From assembly GCA_003601725.1 (NCBI GenBank), contig PIYJ01000070.1, positions 1 to 12,284 on the forward strand: DNA of 12,284 bases. Reading direction: 5' to 3'. The position numbers and the translations under genes were made by a program. Below are positions 7,182-12,284 of the stretch, piece by piece (position 1 is the first letter of the stretch; each line of letters starts with the position of its first letter). The stretch comes from Candidatus Bathyarchaeota archaeon (lineage in GTDB: Archaea; Thermoproteota; Bathyarchaeia; Bathyarchaeales; DTEX01). The notes under the pieces are model-generated. The model saw nothing but the letters and a program-made list of their open reading frames with translations, was not told the DNA's origin and did not search any database.

Positions 7182-8660
7182 CTAAACAACAGGAGTTAGA
7201 TGTATACCCTTCTCATCTGAAGAGATATTGTAAAGTCCAGTTCGAGGCTGCTCTCCATATATGAACAAGTTTCCTAAAATATCCTTGAAGACAAAATGAG
7301 CAGCAGCGAGTTGAGTTATCATCTCTATGGATCTCATTCCCCTCTTAGCAACAGCGATGAGTATCTCATTATTCTCCAATGCCCTAGTGATAGCTTCATC
7401 TAATAGCTTCAAGGTGTTCTCCGCGCCGTAAAGAATCTCGAAGGTATCTAAGCCTAAAAACTCGACGACTGCTGAATGTTTCTTCTTCAATCTCTCCAGA
7501 AAACTGAGGTATTCTTTCCGTGACTCCATCAATGAAAACTCCATGAGGTCAGCCTTATCCTTCCTGATCGTCTCAAGGAATCTTCTGTACTCCTCCGCGG
7601 AGGGAAAGAGCCTCTCCAGACGCCAAGTTATCCAAGATTCCGGTTTGTAGAAGTATATCCCTTCATATCGTTTTAGGAGATCATAATCCTCAAGCAGCAT
7701 GGAACCTACGGAACGTAAACGGGCAACTCCCAGACCCTTTAAGGATAGATTAATCGCTATTTGATCGAGGAATGGAACGTAACGAAGGCCCACTCCATGT
7801 TCCACTACGAAGAGGGTTAACCCTCCTCTTTTAAGACCGCCAGTTATTCTATCAAAGTCTTTTATTCCGCTTGATCGATGCATCTCATCGATGTCCGGAA
7901 GGGATTCAATCTTAGTGGTCCGTATCCTATTGTAAGGAGGAAAATATTTGAATCGTCCATTCTGAAGAGTAAAGGCGTAGCTCTTTCTTCTTCTCTCTAC
8001 GCCTCGGAGCTTATCTATTCTGATTTTTCTCAATGTTCGAGATTTTGAGTGTTCCAGATATGGTTGTCCATCCGTCGCTTCTCCGCGTACGTTTGTATCT
8101 AGAAGAGTCACGATTCCATCTACTATGTAGTCAAGATCCGTCGGTCCATCGGTCTCTGATATTAAAATCAGATGAGTTTTAACATCGTGACAGAAATCGC
8201 ATATGCTCTGTGTGAAAGAGACGCTGTTATCTTGAAGGTTGAGGCTTCCTAATATGGCATCCCAACTATCGATTGCGACAACCGGATTATTCATTTCTTC
8301 AGCATCTTCATAAAGCATCTTGAAAAAGTTCAATGCAAAGTCGAAGTCGAATGGTTGACCCGGAAAATACCTCATGGAACTTAAGGCTTCATTGAGTCTT
8401 TTAGGCGTAGCGTTAACCACATTTCTTTCCGGAACAATATCCTTTATCCAAGGGAAGAGGCTGTAAAGCTTTTCAGGCGTAATCCTCGTAGATACGTAAA
8501 GTCCATTACGTTCTTCACATATCTCTTTTAGAATCTCGAATGATAGAATCGTCTTTCCAGTGCCGGGTTTACCCTTGATGAGCAAGGTTTGCCCGGGGAA
8601 CATCCTAAAGAATTTTATTATCTCCGAGGGGACATTGTTTCTATTATTCAAGATCATCAC
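7182..8660 (-). CDS. GvpD-like tandem RecA-fold (KaiC-type) ATPase
   Basis: 492-residue P-loop ATPase with two KaiC/RecA-like halves, resembling the archaeal GvpD family, whose haloarchaeal member represses gas-vesicle genes together with GvpE. First half: Walker A GKPGTGKT (30-37), Walker B-like strand PVVAIDSWDA (126-135), and a basic segment RTLRKIRIDKLRGVERRRK (208-226) comparable to the Arg-rich region of GvpD and the KaiC R-x-K-x-R-G motif. Second half: a KaiC-like start GIKDFDRITGGLKRGG (265-280), but the P-loop position reads EHGVGLR (287-293), lacking the Lys and Thr, so this half probably cannot hydrolyse ATP. The GTG (or ATG at 8657) start lies 2 nt after the response-regulator stop, so the two are coupled. 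No gas-vesicle genes are present, making regulation of another process more likely. Cytosolic; fold sure, role unknown. Confidence 0.8.
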   Translation of the reverse strand: MMILNNRNNVPSEIIKFFRMFPGQTLLIKGKPGTGKTILSFEILKEICEERNGLYVSTRITPEKLYSLFPWIKDIVPERNVVNATPKRLNEALSSMRYFPGQPFDFDFALNFFKMLYEDAEEMNNPVVAIDSWDAILGSLNLQDNSVSFTQSICDFCHDVKTHLILISETDGPTDLDYIVDGIVTLLDTNVRGEATDGQPYLEHSKSRTLRKIRIDKLRGVERRRKSYAFTLQNGRFKYFPPYNRIRTTKIESLPDIDEMHRSSGIKDFDRITGGLKRGGLTLFVVEHGVGLRYVPFLDQIAINLSLKGLGVARLRSVGSMLLEDYDLLKRYEGIYFYKPESWITWRLERLFPSAEEYRRFLETIRKDKADLMEFSLMESRKEYLSFLERLKKKHSAVVEFLGLDTFEILYGAENTLKLLDEAITRALENNEILIAVAKRGMRSIEMITQLAAAHFVFKDILGNLFIYGEQPRTGLYNISSDEKGIHLTPVV

Positions 8661-8662
8661 AT

Positions 8663-9106
8663 CTAACTGACATTTTGATTTGGAAAACCAGAAATTCTGT
8701 TATTTTGATCTAGCCTCAACATTTTTCTTTGGGCTCTTTCGTTCATTTTTTCATCTATAACCTTCAAAAGATTCGATGGATTCACCGGCTTCATTAAGTA
8801 TGCATCGGCTCCTTTTTTCAGTGAAGCGACGGCGTTCTCTAAGGATGGATATCCAGTGATCATGATTTTTATCATGTTAGGAAACTCTTTATGTAGAATC
8901 TCCAGAACTCTTGTTCCATCCATTCCCGGTAATTTAATGTCCAATAGAGCTATGTCGAACGGTTTGGCTCTGCATTTCTTTATGCCTTCTTCACCATCGG
9001 TCGCGGCATCAACTTCATAACCCTCTGATTGAAGAATCTCCTTTAAGCTTTCAAGGATCTCTTCATCATCTTCTATGATTATTACTTCCGCCTTCTCATT
9101 TAGCAA
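8663..9106 (-). CDS. stand-alone response regulator receiver protein
   Basis: 147-residue CheY-like receiver without a DNA-binding or enzymatic output domain. Seen: acidic pocket E12-D13-D14, phospho-acceptor D56 in LLDIKLPGMDG, switch Thr T84 in MITGYPS, and conserved Lys K106 in LMKPVNP. After the receiver (about residue 122) there is only a short basic/polar tail. It would be phosphorylated by a histidine kinase, not visible here, and act by protein contact; the immediately downstream GvpD-like ATPase is the obvious candidate partner (inference from the 2-bp spacing). The start is TTG at 9106, preceded by GGAGAGG about 6 nt upstream. That Shine-Dalgarno lies inside the last codons of the preceding 74-residue ORF, whose stop overlaps this gene by 7 nt. 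Confidence 0.9.
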   Translation of the reverse strand: MLNEKAEVIIIEDDEEILESLKEILQSEGYEVDAATDGEEGIKKCRAKPFDIALLDIKLPGMDGTRVLEILHKEFPNMIKIMITGYPSLENAVASLKKGADAYLMKPVNPSNLLKVIDEKMNERAQRKMLRLDQNNRISGFPNQNVS

Positions 9107-9324
9107 CTTATCCTCTCCATCCGACTCCTTTTTGTCTGTTGCTGAAATTTATGATCTGGAGAAAGGCTTCTGAACGATCTTAAGATCGCCTTTTTTCCTT
9201 CTAGTAATGATCCATTACGACCGATAAGAATCGCATTTTCAACGAAGATTATAGGATTAATAGATTCACGGGGTGTTTCTAAAACCTCCAATTGAAATTT
9301 AATGTTCGACCCATTAGAGAACAT
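9100..9324 (-). CDS. small uncharacterised protein preceding the response regulator
   Basis: 74-codon ORF starting at ATG 9324; I do not recognise a family. It has a beta-prone N-terminal half (FQLEVLETP, then NPIIFVENAILIGRNGSLLEG at about 23-43) and a basic, polar C-terminus. There is no signal peptide or membrane segment. Support for its being real comes from context: its stop overlaps the TTG start of the response regulator by 7 nt, the regulator's Shine-Dalgarno is inside it, and a good TATA-like element (CTTTATAAT, 9369-9361) lies about 40 bp upstream of its ATG. It has no clear Shine-Dalgarno of its own. It could be a leader ORF coupling translation of the regulator, a small sensor-like or partner protein, or a chance ORF. 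Confidence 0.45.
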   Translation of the reverse strand: MFSNGSNIKFQLEVLETPRESINPIIFVENAILIGRNGSLLEGKKAILRSFRSLSPDHKFQQQTKRSRMERISC

Positions 9325-9444
9325 TGTTCAATTCTAGCTTTCGATAGCGAAACGACGTTATTATAAAGCTTATGGAGAAATTATACATTAGTTTTATTAG
9401 CTTTAACGATGGCCTAAAACGATTTTAGACAAGTTGCCGCTTAA
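9325..9444. promoter_or_regulatory. divergent promoter region between the signalling operon and topoisomerase IB
   Basis: 120-bp AT-rich intergenic region. Minus strand: CTTTATAAT at 9369-9361 is a TATA box candidate predicting a start near 9339 and a 15-nt leader for the signalling operon. Plus strand: TTTTATTA at 9392-9399 would give a start near 9421 and a 24-nt leader for topoisomerase IB. No Shine-Dalgarno precedes the topoisomerase ATG. Confidence 0.4.
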
Positions 9445-11334
9445 ATGCCTTTTACCCTCCTTTTAGATGAAGCAACGCTTAATTATGAGAGAGACGAAGT
9501 CATTCGAAAAAGCTGGGCGAGAACGGAACCTATGAAGCAACTTATTCACAATGGGATTCTAATTCCAAAATATGAGTGGAAGAGGCTTCACATATCGGTG
9601 AAGGGGAAGAGAATACTTCTCACGCCTAAGCAAGAGGAGATGGCAGTCGCTTGGGTAAAGAAGATGGGAACCGAATATGTTAATGATAAAGTTTTCGTCC
9701 GAAATTTCTTCAAGGATTTCTGCAGTGCGCTTGGAATCAATAAGGCTCTCGATCCAGAAGATTTCGACTTTTCTGAGATTATAGACTATATAGAAAAGGA
9801 AAGAGCTTGGAAGGAAAGTCTAACAAAGGAAGAGAAAAGAAGGCTAAGGGAAGAAAGAAAAGCAGTGAGAGAATCTAACAAAGAGAAGTATGGCTATGCA
9901 ATTGTTGACGGCGTTAGAATGGAGATCAGCAACTATACGGCTGAGCCGTCATGCATCTTCATGGGACGCGGGAAGCATCCTAAACGTGGGAGATGGAAGG
10001 AAGGGCCAAGCGAAGAGGATATTGAGCTTAACCTTTCGCCTGATGCTCCTCGACCGCCTGGAAACTGGAAAAGGATCGTTTGGGAACCAGATGTTATGTG
10101 GATCGCACGTTGGAGAGATAAGCTCTCAGGAAAGATGAAGTATGTCTGGCTGTCTGAAAATAGCAAACTGAAGCAGAAGAGGGAGATTGAAAAGTTCAAT
10201 AAGGCCATAGAGCTCCGGCGAAACATCGAGAGAATAAAGGATCACATAATGAAAAACCTCGACGCGGATGATCCTATAAGGAGGAAGACTGCGACTGTAT
10301 GTTACTTGATTGATAGGCTTAAGATCCGAGTTGGAGATGAAAAAGACCCGGAAGAAGCAGACACCGTAGGCGCATCAACTCTTCGGCCTGAACACATAAA
10401 ATTCGAAGAGGACGGGAAAGTCGTCTTTAACTTTCTCGGAAAAGATTCCGTTCCGCACATCTTCAAGGTTGAGCTTCCCGGACTCGTCATAAGAAATCTA
10501 AAGGAGTTTTCATCTAACGCGAAGTCAACGATCTTCGATGGGGTCAACTCGAAGCGAGTAAGCGAATTCCTCGACGAGGTAGCAACCGGGCTTTCAGCTA
10601 AGGTCTTCCGCACCTATTACGCCTCAAAAGCAGTTGAAGAAAAACTTGAAGGCACTCCTGTGAAAAGGGAGGATCCAGATTACGTAAAGAAGTACGTAGC
10701 TACCATGGCGAATCTCGAAGCCGCTAAGGTCTGTAATCACCGCCGCAAGATCCCAAAGACTTGGAGAGCTTCACTGGAGAGAAGGAAGGAACGGCTAAAG
10801 GAGAGAATGAAGAGGGCTAAGGAATCAGAAAGAAAGATCAAGGAAAAAATAAGGGAGAAAAGGGAACAATATGTCGAGAGGCTTAAAAGATACCAGGAAA
10901 AGCTTGAATCGATGAAAGAGAAGCTTACAGAGATCCAGCGGCAATTGGCCGAAAGAGAAAAAGAAGGAAAATCAACAAAAACATTGAAGAAAAGAATAAC
11001 GAGCCTTCGGAGAAGAATCAAAAAGCAGAGGGAAATTATCAGAAAACTTAAAGGTAGACACAAAGAACAATTGAGGAGACTTCAGGAAAGGCTGGTAAAG
11101 CTAAAGCAGCGGGAGCGTACCTTCATAGAGAAGACGAAGCTCCAGATCAAAGCAAAGATGGAGACCCGAGATTACAACTTGAACACTTCGTTGAAGAGCT
11201 ATATTGACCCTAGAATCTATTACCGTTGGGGCAAAAGAGTAGACTTCGATTGGAAGATGTACTATCCGAAATCCCTTCAGAAGAAATTTTCATGGGTCGA
11301 GAATCCGCCTGAAGAAAACAGTATTGGCCTTTAA
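9445..11334 (+). CDS. DNA topoisomerase IB (eukaryote-type)
   Basis: 629-residue type IB topoisomerase that relaxes positive and negative supercoils through a transient 3'-phosphotyrosyl bond, without ATP. Seen: N-terminal DNA-binding/cap region (about 30-220, with NGILIP, NFFKDF and FMGRGKHPKRG), catalytic core with the full pentad R295 (RVGDEK), K333 (FLGKDS), R389 (KVFRTY), H432 (CNHRR) and nucleophile Y586 (SYIDPR, codon at 11200), and a highly charged coiled-coil linker (about 440-572) rich in Lys, Arg and Glu. Spacing from His to Tyr is 154 residues, against 91 in human TOP1, so the linker is clearly longer. The ATG at 9445 has no Shine-Dalgarno; M30 (9532) is an alternative start closer to the family's conserved N-terminus. 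It is divergent from the signalling operon and converges on tiaS, sharing a TTAA. The family is typical of Thaumarchaeota-related archaea and eukaryotes. Confidence 0.95.
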   Translation: MPFTLLLDEATLNYERDEVIRKSWARTEPMKQLIHNGILIPKYEWKRLHISVKGKRILLTPKQEEMAVAWVKKMGTEYVNDKVFVRNFFKDFCSALGINKALDPEDFDFSEIIDYIEKERAWKESLTKEEKRRLREERKAVRESNKEKYGYAIVDGVRMEISNYTAEPSCIFMGRGKHPKRGRWKEGPSEEDIELNLSPDAPRPPGNWKRIVWEPDVMWIARWRDKLSGKMKYVWLSENSKLKQKREIEKFNKAIELRRNIERIKDHIMKNLDADDPIRRKTATVCYLIDRLKIRVGDEKDPEEADTVGASTLRPEHIKFEEDGKVVFNFLGKDSVPHIFKVELPGLVIRNLKEFSSNAKSTIFDGVNSKRVSEFLDEVATGLSAKVFRTYYASKAVEEKLEGTPVKREDPDYVKKYVATMANLEAAKVCNHRRKIPKTWRASLERRKERLKERMKRAKESERKIKEKIREKREQYVERLKRYQEKLESMKEKLTEIQRQLAEREKEGKSTKTLKKRITSLRRRIKKQREIIRKLKGRHKEQLRRLQERLVKLKQRERTFIEKTKLQIKAKMETRDYNLNTSLKSYIDPRIYYRWGKRVDFDWKMYYPKSLQKKFSWVENPPEENSIGL

Positions 11335-12284
11335 CAGCCAGAAATTTTTTCGTATGGAATAACGTCGCCAACGAAGTCCGGAAGCCCCTTTTTTTCTTGA
11401 CCATATCTACTCAGCGGCTTAGTGAGATGCCTCTGTGAACGTGGAGACGTCACATATAATCCAAGCTTCAGACGTCTTGTCTTCTCTGTAACGATCTTTT
11501 TGAGGTTTCTGCCATGAAAGCCACATTTTTTGCATTCGAAACCCTTCCCCCGCCCCATAGATTTAGTTCTTCTCCCGCATATTGGACATAAGGGATTATG
11601 ATAGACGCGGATGGAGGCTAGCTTCAAGACCCTAATCTTCTCAGCGTTTATCGTCATAGGATTTCTAGGTGAAGGCGGACGAACTCCACCATAAACCTCA
11701 ACAAAATCGCCTACAGTAAGATTCTCCGCTACTCTTCGAAGATCACCTGTAGGTTCATATGCCGCACAATCGATCTGGCCGGTTTCATCCCTAATCTTAA
11801 AGATCACATGTCCGCCTTTGATGATCTTGGGAGCTTCCGAAACTTCCCCGCTGACTATAACTGGATTGTAAGGCTTCACTTCGCTGATCGAGACGGTTCT
11901 CCTCAGATGAGCATCTGTTCCCTGATTAGTTCGAAATATAACCCACCGTTCAACTGGCTCCTCTGAGACTACAAATCGATGGCCGCATCTAACTGCTTCA
12001 GCTGTCTCTCCTCTTATACCGTAAAGAACCGGGTCTGGTCCCCGCGGGGTTATGAGGACCCTTCCAGTTTCATAGTCAACATTATTGAAAACTAAGCGGC
12101 CTAGTTTTCTATCCATCTCAATAACTGATGAAGCCTTTACTCTCCGAGGGGTTCCCCTGTTTTCTGGGGTTCGGTAGGCTATGAGCTCATATGTATAATC
12201 GCCTTTTAGCTCTTCACCTATCGCAGCTAAGCCGCCTATTATTCCACGTCCCTTCTTGAATCCGAAGGCTTCAGCCCGATACTT
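11331..12284 (-). CDS. tiaS: tRNA(Ile2) 2-agmatinylcytidine synthetase TiaS, C-terminal part (5' end outside window)
   Basis: TiaS attaches agmatine to C34 of the CAU-anticodon tRNA-Ile using ATP, so that the tRNA reads AUA; it is archaea-specific. The frame is open from the window edge (12284), well before the first internal ATG at 12116, so 317 residues are visible and roughly the first 100 of about 420 are missing. Seen (visible numbering): GRGIIGGLAAIGE (13-25) with YTYELIAYR (30-38), RTNQGTDAHL (118-127), an OB-fold domain (about 137-226) around VIVSGEV, GHVIFKIRDETG and VGDFVEVYGGV, and a zinc ribbon with two CxxC pairs (C233, C236, C251, C254) ahead of a basic C-terminal tail. It is a single-copy cytosolic tRNA-modification gene. 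Its TAA (11333-11331) overlaps the stop of topoisomerase IB on the opposite strand. Confidence 0.93.
   Translation of the reverse strand, partial: KYRAEAFGFKKGRGIIGGLAAIGEELKGDYTYELIAYRTPENRGTPRRVKASSVIEMDRKLGRLVFNNVDYETGRVLITPRGPDPVLYGIRGETAEAVRCGHRFVVSEEPVERWVIFRTNQGTDAHLRRTVSISEVKPYNPVIVSGEVSEAPKIIKGGHVIFKIRDETGQIDCAAYEPTGDLRRVAENLTVGDFVEVYGGVRPPSPRNPMTINAEKIRVLKLASIRVYHNPLCPICGRRTKSMGRGKGFECKKCGFHGRNLKKIVTEKTRRLKLGLYVTSPRSQRHLTKPLSRYGQEKKGLPDFVGDVIPYEKISGC

Noticed and set aside
7182..9106. Part of a gas-vesicle gene cluster
   Set aside because: Only a GvpD-like ATPase is present. No GvpA, C, F, L, N, O or GvpE-like gene is visible, and GvpD-like ATPases occur in archaea without gas vesicles.
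10737..11063. Minus-strand ORF antisense to the topoisomerase linker, Ser/Leu/Phe-rich
   Set aside because: Its composition is the mirror of the Lys/Glu/Arg-rich coding strand; it has no start signal or family resemblance, and the plus-strand gene is certain.
1..12284. CRISPR array, insertion sequence, prophage or integrative element
   Set aside because: There are no regularly spaced repeats, transposase, integrase or terminal inverted repeats. The content is housekeeping and metabolic genes.

Overview
The window is archaeal. It carries the beta subunit of prefoldin with a DUF3194 partner, the archaea-only tRNA-Ile2 agmatidine synthetase TiaS, and a eukaryote-type DNA topoisomerase IB. Among archaea, that last enzyme is known mainly from Thaumarchaeota, Aigarchaeota and related lineages such as Bathyarchaeia. 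Together with a sugar-acid catabolic block, this fits a Bathyarchaeia-like or neighbouring TACK lineage; the lineage is inference, since no rRNA or ribosomal protein is present. Genes are densely packed, moderate in GC, and often start with GTG or TTG behind clear Shine-Dalgarno sequences. I see no tRNA, rRNA, CRISPR array or insertion sequence.

Left block (1-5392): the C-terminal end of an alpha/beta hydrolase, then three carbohydrate genes. They are a 722-residue transaldolase-like protein (+), the tagaturonate epimerase UxaE (-), converging on it with 19 bp between stops, and an IolB-family 5-deoxyglucuronate isomerase (+), divergent from uxaE across a 247-bp promoter region. Together they suggest catabolism of hexuronates or inositol-derived uronates. 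An aldose-to-ketose isomerase (IolB-like) and an epimerase acting at the carbon next to the scissile bond (UxaE) would feed a Schiff-base lyase that removes a dihydroxyacetone unit (the transaldolase-like protein). This route is a hypothesis, but chemically consistent, and is the most interesting point in the window.

Middle block (5412-7078, all minus): prefoldin beta, DUF3194 and a DHH/DHHA1 phosphoesterase form a tight operon. The DHH gene is split by one extra base in a GGG triplet (5680-5682).

Signalling block (7182-9324, all minus): an unrecognised 74-codon ORF, a stand-alone response-regulator receiver and a GvpD-like tandem RecA-fold ATPase are coupled by overlaps or 2-bp gaps. No gas-vesicle structural genes are visible, so this looks like a two-component output module of unknown target.

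Right block (9445-12284): topoisomerase IB (+) with all five catalytic residues and an unusually long charged linker. It converges on tiaS (-), cut at its 5' end by the window edge; the two stop codons share one TTAA.
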